A DNA stretch of 64,000 bases from an uncultured Solirubrobacterales bacterium (GCA_903939845.1 CAJAIJ010000007.1:42509-106508); one strand, 5' to 3'; positions 46,747 through 55,727 are shown, counted from the first letter of the stretch. The notes: generated by a model from the sequence alone, not told the origin. A program made the numbers and translations.

Positions 46747-47640
46747 GTGTATCCGGTCGAGTGGCTGAAAGCGAGGGTCGGACGGCGGCGCAGGTCCGCA
46801 CGAATGCACCTCCACCATCGCCGCAGGCGTCAGGCGGCGAGGGAGGCCGGCATAGGTCCCGGCCACATCGCCTGCCTGCCCGGACGGCCACACCCGCGGG
46901 CGATGATCCACCCGATCGCGGCCGAGCTGGGCCTCGAGCTGAACGGGAGCCCCGACCGAGCGGCCGCCGTGATCTTCTGGCAGGCCTCGGAGGATTCGGC
47001 CTTCCACAGCCCGCCCGATCGCCTGCTGGAGATCTCTTCCGAGCGGTCGGTCGTGAACATAGATGCGACCGACATCTCGAAGACGACCGTGGCTCGCCTC
47101 AGCGGGGAGTTCTTCGAAGACTCCCTTCTGATCGACCCTCGAAGCCATCGGGGGCCGGCCGTCGAGAAGCCCGAGGCGAACGGACTGAGGCAGGCCCGGA
47201 TCGTCGAGTGCCCGATCGAGCCGGTTCACGGCTTCTGTTACCAACGCCTCGTCGACAACCGGTTGGACGACGGGTGGACCGAGGACCTTCGACCGGTCCT
47301 GATCGCAGGAGAAGTCGTCTGCCTGATCCGGAAGGAAAGGGCGATCGAGGCCAGGCTCGGCAATCCGACCGGTGGCTCCAGGAAGCCGGAGCTGCACGAA
47401 CCGACCGACTACCTGACCGAGGGCGAAATCGGAAAGGTTCAGGAACTTGCTGGAGCCCTCGGAGCCGATTACTGCGAGATCGACTGCCTGCGGGACCGTA
47501 ACTCCGGGGCCCTCCATGCGGTCGACGTCAACACCACACCGGCGATGTTCGACCTCCTTGCCCCCGACACCAGGGAGGCCCTCATAACCATCCAGGCCCG
47601 GGCCTTCGCCGGGGCCTACCTCTCCGGCTCGGGGGGCTGA
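46747..47640 (+). CDS. ATP-grasp-like protein of unknown role
   Basis: A 297-residue protein with a GTG start at 46747; an ATG at 46804 is an alternative. The C-terminal stretch DYCEIDCLRDRNSGALHAVD followed by VNTTPAMFD resembles the metal- and nucleotide-binding end of ATP-grasp enzymes (E/D...N motif). The N-terminus is very basic (RRRRSARMHLHHRRRRQAAR). It is the only plus-strand gene in the glycan island and converges on a glycosyltransferase with a 25-bp overlap. A ligase or kinase role on a surface metabolite is possible; this is an inference. Confidence 0.6.
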   Translation: MYPVEWLKARVGRRRRSARMHLHHRRRRQAAREAGIGPGHIACLPGRPHPRAMIHPIAAELGLELNGSPDRAAAVIFWQASEDSAFHSPPDRLLEISSERSVVNIDATDISKTTVARLSGEFFEDSLLIDPRSHRGPAVEKPEANGLRQARIVECPIEPVHGFCYQRLVDNRLDDGWTEDLRPVLIAGEVVCLIRKERAIEARLGNPTGGSRKPELHEPTDYLTEGEIGKVQELAGALGADYCEIDCLRDRNSGALHAVDVNTTPAMFDLLAPDTREALITIQARAFAGAYLSGSGG

Positions 47641-48803
47641 GCCGGCCCGCCGTTCCCTTGCCGGGTCCGACCGAAGTCGACCCCCGTCACGCGTTCGATG
47701 TCGGCGAGCATCCCGGGAAGGAGCCGGTCGGCCGAGTAGTCCTCGGCCCTGACCCTGCCCGCCTCGCCGAGCCGCCTTCGCTCGTCCGGGTCGTTCGCCA
47801 GCTCCACCAGGGCGGCGGCGAACGCGGCCGGGTCCTCATTGGGGACCAGCCTGCCGTACTTGCCACCATCGAGGATCTCCTTAGGAGCGCCGGGGCAGTC
47901 GGCCACAATGGCCGGCGTGCCCAAGGCCATCGCCTCGACGATCACATTGCCGAACGCCTCCCAGCGGGCCGAGTGGAGGAAAAGATGGGACTGCTTCACG
48001 GCCTCGTAAGGATTCTCGAGATGCCCGACGAGCTTCACCTTTTCCCCCAGCGCTCGCTCCTCGACCATCGCTTCTATCCGTGCTTCCCAGTTGCCGCGCC
48101 AGCCGTCCTCTGAACCGAGGATCTCCAGGCGCCACTCGGGCAGGTCGGGATCGGCCAGACCGAGAGCCTCGATCAGGACGTCGTACGCCTTCTGCTCGAC
48201 CAGTCGCCCGACCGAGATCAATCTGAGCGGGGGCTCTTCGGGCGGCCCCTGCTCGCCCCCCTCGGCACGGACTGCGGCGAGGTCGAAGGGATTCGGCCAG
48301 AGGAAGACCCGATCGGCCGGTACCCGGCGGTCGGCCGAGGCCCACTCGACCACATCGCTCGATGCACCGGCGAGGGCGGCGGCGTGCCGGTACAGGAGGT
48401 GCTGGAGCCTGAACCCGAAACGGATCCGGAACCGGGCAGAACTGAACTCGAAGTCGTTGATCGTGGGCTCCCACGCGATCACCGGGGTTCCCGTGATCAT
48501 TCCTGCCAGGACGGTCGCGGGGCCGAGCTGGCCCGACTTGACGATCACGGCCTTCGGTCTCGCCTTCCGCATGTAGGAGACGAGCTTCGGAGTGGCCCAG
48601 GCAGCCCGAACCTCACCGATGCTGAACCGGTGGCTGGTTCCCTCCGAGGCGGCCGGGGTCGCATCATCGGTGTAGACCCCGTCGAAGGGAATCCCCGCCC
48701 TATCGCAGGCACCGAACAATGCCCGCTCGATCCTCGACATGGGGTTCGATCCCCAACCGTCCGTCAGGAATGCGAGGTCGGTCTTCCTTTCTGCGTCGGT
48801 CAC
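47616..48803 (-). CDS. Glycosyltransferase family 4 (GT-B)
   Basis: A 395-residue GT-B protein. The C-terminal nucleotide-sugar-binding lobe shows RLISVGRLVEQKAYDVLIEA and the E-x7-E motif EAFGNVIVEAMALGTPAIVA. Acceptor and donor are not predictable. A GTG at 48803 starts it, 12 bp after the sulfotransferase stop, so it belongs to the same transcript. Confidence 0.88.
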   Translation of the reverse strand: MTDAERKTDLAFLTDGWGSNPMSRIERALFGACDRAGIPFDGVYTDDATPAASEGTSHRFSIGEVRAAWATPKLVSYMRKARPKAVIVKSGQLGPATVLAGMITGTPVIAWEPTINDFEFSSARFRIRFGFRLQHLLYRHAAALAGASSDVVEWASADRRVPADRVFLWPNPFDLAAVRAEGGEQGPPEEPPLRLISVGRLVEQKAYDVLIEALGLADPDLPEWRLEILGSEDGWRGNWEARIEAMVEERALGEKVKLVGHLENPYEAVKQSHLFLHSARWEAFGNVIVEAMALGTPAIVADCPGAPKEILDGGKYGRLVPNEDPAAFAAALVELANDPDERRRLGEAGRVRAEDYSADRLLPGMLADIERVTGVDFGRTRQGNGGPAQPPEPER

Positions 48804-48815
48804 CGGATCTGGAAC

Positions 48816-49718
48816 CTAGATGCTCCACCCCGCGAAATTTCGACCGGTGAACTCCCTGAGGTCCTCGACCTCCGGTCGATAAAGACACTCGAGCCTGAAG
48901 CGGAGATCGTCGTCGAGCTGCGGGGGCGTCCACGGCTTGCTCATCCCCGACCGTGCCAGACGGACGACCTCCCGCTTCATCCTCGGCGGCATGCGGTCGA
49001 CTGCCGTCTTGAGCAAACCGACCTCCGACAGCCTCACATACCCCTCGGAGCGTCGCCCCTTTTCTTCAGCGGTGTAGTGCTCGACATCCATCCGGTCGTC
49101 CCAGAACTCCTCGTCGACACCGATGAACCCGAAGATCTTGGCCATGGTCTCCCGCCTCCTTGACCTAAGCCGGTCGCTGTCGACCACGAGCAGGGACTCC
49201 CTCGGGAAGTGCTCGAGGTACTGGCGAATCTGGGTCATGTATCTACCCAGACAGACGAACCGATTGGCCGGATCGTCGAGATCCCCGACCAGTTCGGAGA
49301 CCGGCATGTCGGGCGGAAGGTATTTGGCCTCTCCCATCCGGCCCGAGAGCACCTCCCGAGCCTGGGATTCCAGCCGGGTAACCGGGTCGCGGACCAGGTA
49401 GATCAGCCTTGCTTCCGGCGAAGCGGCCGCAATCTCCGCCGGCACTCCAGGCACATACGGAAACTGGGTGTAGCGGTGCGATGCCTCACCCCTTATCGGG
49501 GTGCCGGCCCGGAAGAGGCCGAGGTATGAGTCACGGTCCGCGACCCGCTGGGCGAGGTCGGGCGGGGGCGAAGTGACGAAGAAGTTCGGCTCCTTCTCCA
49601 GGGACATCGAGATCTCGGGATGGAGATCCAGGTACCTGTGGAGGCTGGTCGTGCCGGACTTCATCGCCCCGATCACGAACAGGTTCGGCATCTCTCTGTT
49701 TCGCCTTCGAACCATCAC
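48816..49718 (-). CDS. PAPS-dependent sulfotransferase 1
   Basis: A 300-residue sulfotransferase. The 5'-phosphosulfate loop is VIGAMKSGTTSLHRYLD near the N-terminus; Lys in the loop is the likely catalytic residue. The 3'-phosphate site is LIYLVRDPVTRLESQAREVL. The C-terminus REFTGRNFAGWSI is shared with its five neighbours. Start either GTG at 49718 (4-bp overlap) or ATG at 49715 (1-bp overlap). Last gene of the six-gene array. Confidence 0.9.
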   Translation of the reverse strand: MMVRRRNREMPNLFVIGAMKSGTTSLHRYLDLHPEISMSLEKEPNFFVTSPPPDLAQRVADRDSYLGLFRAGTPIRGEASHRYTQFPYVPGVPAEIAAASPEARLIYLVRDPVTRLESQAREVLSGRMGEAKYLPPDMPVSELVGDLDDPANRFVCLGRYMTQIRQYLEHFPRESLLVVDSDRLRSRRRETMAKIFGFIGVDEEFWDDRMDVEHYTAEEKGRRSEGYVRLSEVGLLKTAVDRMPPRMKREVVRLARSGMSKPWTPPQLDDDLRFRLECLYRPEVEDLREFTGRNFAGWSI

Positions 49719-50626
49719 ACGCTCCAGCCATCGAACTTCTGGCCTGTGAACTCCCTGAGGTCTTCGACCTCGGGGCCGAACAGCGCGATCAGCCTTCCGC
49801 GAAGCTCCTGCGGCATCTCGGGAATCTCGATCCTCCGGCCGGTGAAGCGACGAGCCGTGCCGATGGCCCGCTTTCGAACCGGTTCAGGCAGGAGCATGCT
49901 CGCCTTCCGGGCGGTGCCGCTGGTCCTCAGGCGTCGATTCAGACCTCCTGTAGCGACGGTGGATCCCGAGTTCCGCTCGACCTCGAACCGTGGATGCCGG
50001 AAGCGGGCATCGACCCCGAGGAAGTCGAAGACCCGTTCGAGGGTCGGGATCCGGTCATCGAGGAGGTCCCGGTGATCGATGACCATTATCGATTCGGCGG
50101 GGAAGTGCTCGAGGTACTCCCGGATCTGGGACATGTAGAGGCTTCTGGCAATGATGTCGTTCGTCCCCGGATCGAGGTCCCCGAGAACTCCCGACCAGAA
50201 AGCCCCGGTATCCGTGCGGTCCGGAGGAGGCAGGTGCCCGTTCGCAACCCGTGCCCTCGTTCCGGAAACGATCCGCTCCACCGGATCCCTCACCATGTAG
50301 ACGACTCGGGCATCCGGGATCTCGTTCGCAATCCTCTCGGCCACGCCGCGAAAGCAAGGCGACACCGAGTAAGCGACCGATGCCTCGCCCCTCACGGGGA
50401 CTCCCGGTTCGAAAAGGTCGAGGTATGCCTCCCTCGAAGTGACCCTGGGACCCCTGGGGCTGGAGGGGATCGGCCCGAGGAAGTACTTCGGCTCCTTGAT
50501 CCTCGACATCGAGATCTCGGGATGGAGATCGAGGTAGTAGTGCAGGCTCGTGGTGCCGCATTTGGCCGCCCCGATGATGAAGAGGTTCGGCATCTCGGTG
50601 TTGACCGTCCGGGCGGTCCTGGCCAT
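49715..50626 (-). CDS. PAPS-dependent sulfotransferase 2
   Basis: A 303-residue sulfotransferase. The start at 50626 (MARTARTVNTEMPNLF) overlaps the stop of sulfotransferase 3 by one base (TGATG). PAPS loop IIGAAKCGTTSLHYYLDLHP, 3'-phosphate region YMVRDPVERIVSGTRARV, C-terminus REFTGQKFDGWSV. It carries one copy of the 107-bp near-identical 5' block. Confidence 0.9.
   Translation of the reverse strand: MARTARTVNTEMPNLFIIGAAKCGTTSLHYYLDLHPEISMSRIKEPKYFLGPIPSSPRGPRVTSREAYLDLFEPGVPVRGEASVAYSVSPCFRGVAERIANEIPDARVVYMVRDPVERIVSGTRARVANGHLPPPDRTDTGAFWSGVLGDLDPGTNDIIARSLYMSQIREYLEHFPAESIMVIDHRDLLDDRIPTLERVFDFLGVDARFRHPRFEVERNSGSTVATGGLNRRLRTSGTARKASMLLPEPVRKRAIGTARRFTGRRIEIPEMPQELRGRLIALFGPEVEDLREFTGQKFDGWSV
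50490..50596 (-). repeat. 107-bp block A1 shared by sulfotransferases 2, 3 and 5
   Basis: This coding segment for the PAPS loop is nearly identical to those at 51374-51480 and 53354-53460 (by eye about 105 and 104 of 107 bases). The rest of the genes diverge strongly. Confidence 0.75.
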
Positions 50627-51501
50627 CAGATACTCCAGCCTTCGAACTTGAGGCCCGTGAACTCCCTGAGATCCTCGATCTCTGGACGGAGCTCGCACTT
50701 CAATTCCTCCCTCAATCTCGACGAAAGCGAGATGGGTTGCACAGGGCTTCCGAACCGGAGTGAAATCCACCATCGGATACGCCGAACCCTCCTCGCCCCC
50801 AGGGCCGACTTCACCTTTCCGATTGGAGCAGAGCCGGGCAGGCGATCGAGCGGGGCCGGGAGAGCTCGGAGGGCGTGGCCCCGGTTGACCCGATGGTCGA
50901 ATTCCGAATCCTCGAATGTGGTGTCGACACCGAGGAAACGAAAGGTCTCGGCCAACGACCCCCTTCGGTCACGAGCAAGCCGCTCGCTATCGAGGACCAG
51001 GATCGACTCGGCCCGAAAGACCTCCAGATATTGCCGGATCTGTGACATGTAGCGAGAGGCGTCGACCAATCCATCGACGGGAAGCGCGTCCACCGGCCGG
51101 CCATACCTGAGCGACTCGTAGGTGTCGAGCGCCGCAAGCATCCTGAGCTGCGATTCGATCCTCTCGATCGGATCCCTCACCAGATAGATGAACTTCGCGT
51201 CGGGGGATTCCATGGCAATTCGGCCAGGCACCCCGGAAACAGCCGGGTGCTGGGAATAGGCCGGGGATGCCTCTCCCCTTATCTTCTTTCCTGCCTCGAA
51301 AAGTGCCAGATAACGGTTCCGGTCCGTGATGGCACGCTCTTCCCGGGTTCCCTCCGGACAAGCAAAGAACCTGGGCTCCTTGATCCTCGACATCGAGATC
51401 TCGGGATGGAGATCGAGGTAGCAGTGCAGGCTCGTGGTGCCGCATTTGGCTGCCCCGATGATGAAGAGGTTCGGCATCTCGGTGTTTCGGGTGCGGCCCA
51501 T
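50626..51501 (-). CDS. PAPS-dependent sulfotransferase 3
   Basis: A 291-residue sulfotransferase with PAPS loop IIGAAKCGTTSLHCYLDLHP and 3'-phosphate region FIYLVRDPIERIESQLRML. The C-terminus is REFTGLKFEGWSI. The start shares one base with the stop of sulfotransferase 4. It carries a copy of the 107-bp block at 51374-51480. Confidence 0.9.
   Translation of the reverse strand: MGRTRNTEMPNLFIIGAAKCGTTSLHCYLDLHPEISMSRIKEPRFFACPEGTREERAITDRNRYLALFEAGKKIRGEASPAYSQHPAVSGVPGRIAMESPDAKFIYLVRDPIERIESQLRMLAALDTYESLRYGRPVDALPVDGLVDASRYMSQIRQYLEVFRAESILVLDSERLARDRRGSLAETFRFLGVDTTFEDSEFDHRVNRGHALRALPAPLDRLPGSAPIGKVKSALGARRVRRIRWWISLRFGSPVQPISLSSRLREELKCELRPEIEDLREFTGLKFEGWSI
51374..51480 (-). repeat. 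107-bp block A2
   Basis: Second copy of the near-identical PAPS-loop coding segment; it differs from A1 at two positions by eye. Confidence 0.75.
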
Positions 51502-52400
51502 CACATACTCCAGCAATCGAACTTCTGGCCGGTGAACTCGCGCAGGGCCGCGACCTCTGGCTCGAGTTCGGTTCGAAGTCTCTCCCTCAGGGCATCGGAA
51601 AGGACGATCTCGGGCAAAGGCTCACCGACGGCTTGAGAGAGATTCCAGCGGACCTTTCGCACCCTCAGCCGCATGGGTCCGGGAGTGACCCGGACCAGGG
51701 AGTCGGCAAGACGGGCGGATCGCAGGCGCCGCCAGATGCCGGGAGGAACCCTGTAAGAGGTTGCCGGGTTCTTTTCTTCTCGAAAGTCGGGGTGGTCGAA
51801 GGTCGGCTCGACCCCAAGGAACTCGAAGATCTCCGCGAGAGTGGTCGAGCGTTCCTGCCTGAGGCGGTCGCTATCGACAACGAGGATTGATTCCGGAGGG
51901 AAGTACTCCAGGTACTGCTCGATCTGAGTCATGTAACGACTTCGCGACAGCATGAAATTCCGGGGGAGCTCCTCGACCACGAGGGCCTCGGATCCCGGGC
52001 CGAAACGGCCGTAGGCAGCCCAGTGCCGCAAGGCAGACTCGATCCGCTCGCTCGGATCTCGAACGAGATAGATGAACTTCGGCTCCGAAACCTCGACATC
52101 GATGCGGGCCGGCGTTCCGCTCGACTCGGGAAACGACGAGTAGGCAGGTGTCGTATCTCCACGGACCTGCGTCCCGGGCTGGAAGAGCCCCAGGTAATCG
52201 TTCCGGTCTGCGATCCGAAAGAGGCGATAGTCCGCCGAGGAGCGTGCGAAGTATCCCGCTTCTTTGTGGCGACTCATCGAAATCTCGGGGTGCAGATCCA
52301 GGTACGAGTGCAGGCTCGTGGTCCCGCACTTCTCGGCACCGATCACGAAGAGGTTCGGCATCTCTTTGTTGCGTTGCACTGCAGACCTCCTGGAGGTCAT
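51501..52400 (-). CDS. PAPS-dependent sulfotransferase 4
   Basis: A 299-residue sulfotransferase. PAPS loop VIGAEKCGTTSLHSYLDLHP, 3'-phosphate region FIYLVRDPSERIESALRHWA, C-terminus REFTGQKFDCWSM. It is preceded by the only sizeable gap in the array, 172 bp. Confidence 0.9.
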   Translation of the reverse strand: MTSRRSAVQRNKEMPNLFVIGAEKCGTTSLHSYLDLHPEISMSRHKEAGYFARSSADYRLFRIADRNDYLGLFQPGTQVRGDTTPAYSSFPESSGTPARIDVEVSEPKFIYLVRDPSERIESALRHWAAYGRFGPGSEALVVEELPRNFMLSRSRYMTQIEQYLEYFPPESILVVDSDRLRQERSTTLAEIFEFLGVEPTFDHPDFREEKNPATSYRVPPGIWRRLRSARLADSLVRVTPGPMRLRVRKVRWNLSQAVGEPLPEIVLSDALRERLRTELEPEVAALREFTGQKFDCWSM

Positions 52401-52572
52401 GCGACCGCAGACACCGCGGGGTTGGATCAGCTACCTGCGCGACCCGAGGGCCGGAAAGATGATTCGGGACCCGTTCGGAAATCGACAGACCCCGGCATCA
52501 CTGCCTTCGTGGCTACTCAAAACTACTACTCGAAAACAGTACAGAAGGGCCCAATCAGGGAGATCTCGACCT
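52401..52572. other. Gap between sulfotransferases 4 and 5
   Basis: This gap has a locally A+T-rich core that contains the direct repeat CTACTCAAAA (52513-52522) and CTACTCGAAAA (52526-52536), 3 bp apart. No open frame or terminator was recognised. It may hold a promoter for the four downstream genes. Confidence 0.4.
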
Positions 52573-53481
52573 TCAGATGCTCCAGCCGGAAAAGGACTTT
52601 CCCGTGAACTCCCTGAGAGCTTCGACCTCGGGCCTGAAGTGGTCTTCGAGACGTGCGCGGAGCACGGGATCCAGTTCGGGCTTCTCGGCCGGAAGCATCA
52701 AGGGTCTCCTGACGGCCTCGATCATCCAGTCACGGGGGCGCCCCGGGATCAGGTCGACCAGTCGCCGGAGGATCCTGGAGTGGGTCAGGCGCACATAGGC
52801 TCCCGACTCCATCCTCTTGACGGAAAGAGTGTTCCTTTCCTCGGCAAAGGCCGGATCTGTGAATTCGGGATCCACCTCCAGAAAACCGAAGATTTCCCTC
52901 AGGACCCTCTCCCTCTCAGTCTTGAGTTCATCGCTGTCGACGATGAGTATCGATTCCCGGGGGAAGAACTCGAGGTACCTGCGAATCTGGGTCATGTACA
53001 TCCCGGGCCAGGTGTAGTAGTTGCGGGGACTATCGAAGTCACCCACGTGCTCGGCAAGGGTGACGAGGCCATCTGTACTCCGGTTCGATGCCTCTCTCGC
53101 GCCCATTCTCTGGACCCAGGCCGCCGGGACTCGCTCGACCGGATCTCTGACCAGGTAGATCAGTTTCGCACCGGGGTCCTGGGAGTGGATCCGGGCCGGA
53201 ACATCGGGTTGGATCGGGTACATCGAGTACATGGTCGAGGCCTCCCCGCGCACCGGGCTGCCCGGTTGAAAAAGGGAAAGGTATTCCGACCGCGACCGGG
53301 CAACCGGTGAGTGGGGCCAGGAGTCACGAAACTCCTCGTCCAGGAAGAAGAGGGGCTCCTTGATCCTCGACATCGAGATCTCGGGATGGAGATCGAGGTA
53401 GTAGTGCAGGCTCGTGGTGCCGCACTTCCCCGCCCCGATGATGAAGAGGTTCGGCATCTCTCTGTTTGAGTTCCCATGCAC
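52573..53481 (-). CDS. PAPS-dependent sulfotransferase 5
   Basis: A 302-residue sulfotransferase if started at the GTG at 53479-53481, which overlaps the stop of sulfotransferase 6 by one base; an ATG at 53493 is an alternative. PAPS loop IIGAGKCGTTSLHYYLDLHP, 3'-phosphate region LIYLVRDPVERVPAAWVQRM, C-terminus REFTGKSFSGWSI. It has a 107-bp block at 53354-53460. Confidence 0.9.
   Translation of the reverse strand: MHGNSNREMPNLFIIGAGKCGTTSLHYYLDLHPEISMSRIKEPLFFLDEEFRDSWPHSPVARSRSEYLSLFQPGSPVRGEASTMYSMYPIQPDVPARIHSQDPGAKLIYLVRDPVERVPAAWVQRMGAREASNRSTDGLVTLAEHVGDFDSPRNYYTWPGMYMTQIRRYLEFFPRESILIVDSDELKTERERVLREIFGFLEVDPEFTDPAFAEERNTLSVKRMESGAYVRLTHSRILRRLVDLIPGRPRDWMIEAVRRPLMLPAEKPELDPVLRARLEDHFRPEVEALREFTGKSFSGWSI
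53354..53460 (-). repeat. 107-bp block A3
   Basis: Third copy of the PAPS-loop coding segment; about three differences from A1, mostly in the codons after the glycine-rich loop. Confidence 0.75.
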
Positions 53482-54371
53482 TAGATGCTCCATGCTGAGA
53501 AGGGCTTCCCCGTGAACTCCCTCAGTGCCTCGACCTCGGGTCGAAAGACTTCCTCGAGATCCCGCCTGAGTGGCGCATCTATGACTGGCTTCGGGATGGG
53601 CGTACCAAAGAGGGAACCGAAGCGCCCCCCTAGTGCGTCCCTGGTTTCATCGGGTCTGCCCCGGTACCACCTACGAAGTCTTTGACGCCTCCGGAGCCAA
53701 CGATACGGGGCCGGCTTGAGCGTCAAGTCCGACCCGACATTCTCCATCCGCCCGAAGGCATGGCGGACCTCCTCCGGGTCACAGTCGAGGAAGCGAAAAA
53801 TCTCTGCCATGGTCTCCTGCCGCCGGAACCGGAGTTCATCGCTATCGATCACGAGGATGGACTCCTTCGAAAAGACCTCCGCAAACCTTTGGGCCTGCGT
53901 CATGTACTTGCCACCGGCGATGAATCGATTGCCCGGATCGTCGAGCCTCCCGATGCACTCCCTCACCGAGGCCGGAACGGTCGGGTCTTCGGGCTCGATG
54001 AAGCCCACCGCAATGCCCTGCCTCACCATCGCAGCGATTCGCTCGATCGGATCCCTGACCAGGTAGAGGAAGCTTGCGTCGGGAACCTCGTCGGCTATCG
54101 CCTCGGGTATGCCTTCGAGACAGGGGTACGTGGAGTAGGCGACGGTCGATTCCCCTCTGATCCGGTGCCCTGCCTCGAATAAGCTGAGATACCGCCTCCT
54201 CTCCTTGATCGCCAGGGACCTTGCGGGGTCGACGCCCTTGATGAAGAAGCCCGGCTCTTTCACGCTTGACATCGAAACATCAGGGTGATCGTTCAAATAC
54301 TGATGAAGGCTCGAGGTGCCGCACTTGGCGGCCCCGATCACAAACAGATTCGGCATGTCGGCGTTCGTCAT
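53481..54371 (-). CDS. PAPS-dependent sulfotransferase 6
   Basis: A 296-residue sulfotransferase with ATG start at 54371; a TTG at 54395 with GAAGG upstream is an alternative. The PAPS loop is VIGAAKCGTSSLHQYLNDHP, a variant with Ser for Thr. 3'-phosphate region FLYLVRDPIERIAAMVRQGI. C-terminus REFTGKPFSAWSI. It is the most divergent member and the first read after the flippase gene. Confidence 0.88.
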   Translation of the reverse strand: MTNADMPNLFVIGAAKCGTSSLHQYLNDHPDVSMSSVKEPGFFIKGVDPARSLAIKERRRYLSLFEAGHRIRGESTVAYSTYPCLEGIPEAIADEVPDASFLYLVRDPIERIAAMVRQGIAVGFIEPEDPTVPASVRECIGRLDDPGNRFIAGGKYMTQAQRFAEVFSKESILVIDSDELRFRRQETMAEIFRFLDCDPEEVRHAFGRMENVGSDLTLKPAPYRWLRRRQRLRRWYRGRPDETRDALGGRFGSLFGTPIPKPVIDAPLRRDLEEVFRPEVEALREFTGKPFSAWSI

Positions 54372-54416
54372 CTGGACGGCAAAGAGTAGTCCCAACAGGC
54401 CTTCAGACGAATCACG

Positions 54417-55727
54417 CTAGACCCGACCGAACACCCTTCGTGGCAACGAAAAGGCCGTCGTGTTCAGCCCCAGAACCTTCCAGGCCAGCACCACTGCCAG
54501 GGCATTGGTGGCAATGGTGTCGGCGGCCAACGCGATGGCTGCACCCGAGGCCCCAAGGGCTGGAATCAGGGTCAGGCAAAGCACCAGGTTGACGGTGAGG
54601 CCGATCCCCTTGGCGACGATTGCCGCTCGTTGGTGGTGGGTCATCATGAGCGCTACGAGAGCTACACCCGATGCGATATCGAGCAGGGAAGCCGCCGTGA
54701 GGATGAAGAGGGATGCCCGGGCACCCTCGAAACCCTGGCCGAACAGGCCGAGTACGAAGTCGGGCGCCAACAGCAGAATCGCTGCAATTGGTAACGCCCC
54801 CAACAGGCTGAGGCGGACAGCACGGGCGATCCGTGGCCGAGCCTCCCTGATTCCATCACGGGCATACAGGGAGGCCAGGAGGGCAGCGAGGGACATCCCG
54901 ATGACCGAGAAAATGAGGCTGATCGGTTCGGTCAACTTCCTGGCTACCTGAAAGATTCCAACTTCATCCGGGAGGTCGAACAGGCCGAGGGTGATGAGCC
55001 CCAGAGAGGCCGAAACGCTGCCGAGGAGGGTCAGGGTCGTGAACGGCAGGAGCAGGGAATACCGGCCCTCCTCAGGATGCTTTGCTGCCGGTGTCGCACC
55101 GATGATCGGACGTAGTCGGCGTCTGGCGAGAAGCCAGACCGCCACGGCACCGGCCATGAAGGAAAGGAGAAAGAGAACGAGCGCAATCTCGGGAGTCAGA
55201 TCGACCGAGAGGACAGCGAGCAAACCAACCCCTGCCAGCATCACCAGGGGATAGACGACAAAGGTCGAGATGAAACTCTCATCGACTCTCCCCAGGCCGC
55301 GCAGTACCCCCTCCCAGACGAGCGAAAAGGTTCGAACGATCACCGTGGGTAGCGCTATCAGGAGGGGCACGAGAAAGATCGGATCGAAGAAGAGTGCGGC
55401 GGCAGCCGCAGCCAGCACCACGAGCACGATCGAAAGCGGGATGATCGTCCGGCGGGCCGTCTGAATCAGGCCAAGCAGGAGTTCCGGCTGGTCCCGTTCC
55501 ACATAAACCGCCGTCTGCCTGAGCAACAGGCCTCCGTACCCGAGACCCGAAACCACCAGCAACAAAGTGACCCAGGTCGTCGCAAAGGAATAGACGCCGA
55601 ACCCTTCGACACCCAGCTCCCTTGCAAGCACCAGGGCCAGCAGGAAAGCCAGAGCCCGACCAGAGACCCTGACCACGACCGCAGAAGTCATGCCTCCGAA
55701 GCGCCTGCGAATCGAGGAGGGGATCAC
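54417..55727 (-). CDS. Polysaccharide flippase (Wzx-like)
   Basis: A 436-residue protein with about 12-14 transmembrane helices of the MATE/PST superfamily. LARELGVEGFGVYSFATTWV and the hydrophobic repeats that follow match lipid-linked oligosaccharide flippases. It is expected to move undecaprenyl-linked repeats across the membrane. Its start overlaps the polymerase stop by 4 bp. Confidence 0.87.
   Translation of the reverse strand: MIPSSIRRRFGGMTSAVVVRVSGRALAFLLALVLARELGVEGFGVYSFATTWVTLLLVVSGLGYGGLLLRQTAVYVERDQPELLLGLIQTARRTIIPLSIVLVVLAAAAAALFFDPIFLVPLLIALPTVIVRTFSLVWEGVLRGLGRVDESFISTFVVYPLVMLAGVGLLAVLSVDLTPEIALVLFLLSFMAGAVAVWLLARRRLRPIIGATPAAKHPEEGRYSLLLPFTTLTLLGSVSASLGLITLGLFDLPDEVGIFQVARKLTEPISLIFSVIGMSLAALLASLYARDGIREARPRIARAVRLSLLGALPIAAILLLAPDFVLGLFGQGFEGARASLFILTAASLLDIASGVALVALMMTHHQRAAIVAKGIGLTVNLVLCLTLIPALGASGAAIALAADTIATNALAVVLAWKVLGLNTTAFSLPRRVFGRV

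Noticed and set aside
50490..53460. CRISPR-like array because of the repeated blocks
   Set aside because: Repeats are 107 bp, lie inside coding genes at gene spacing and have no short spacers.
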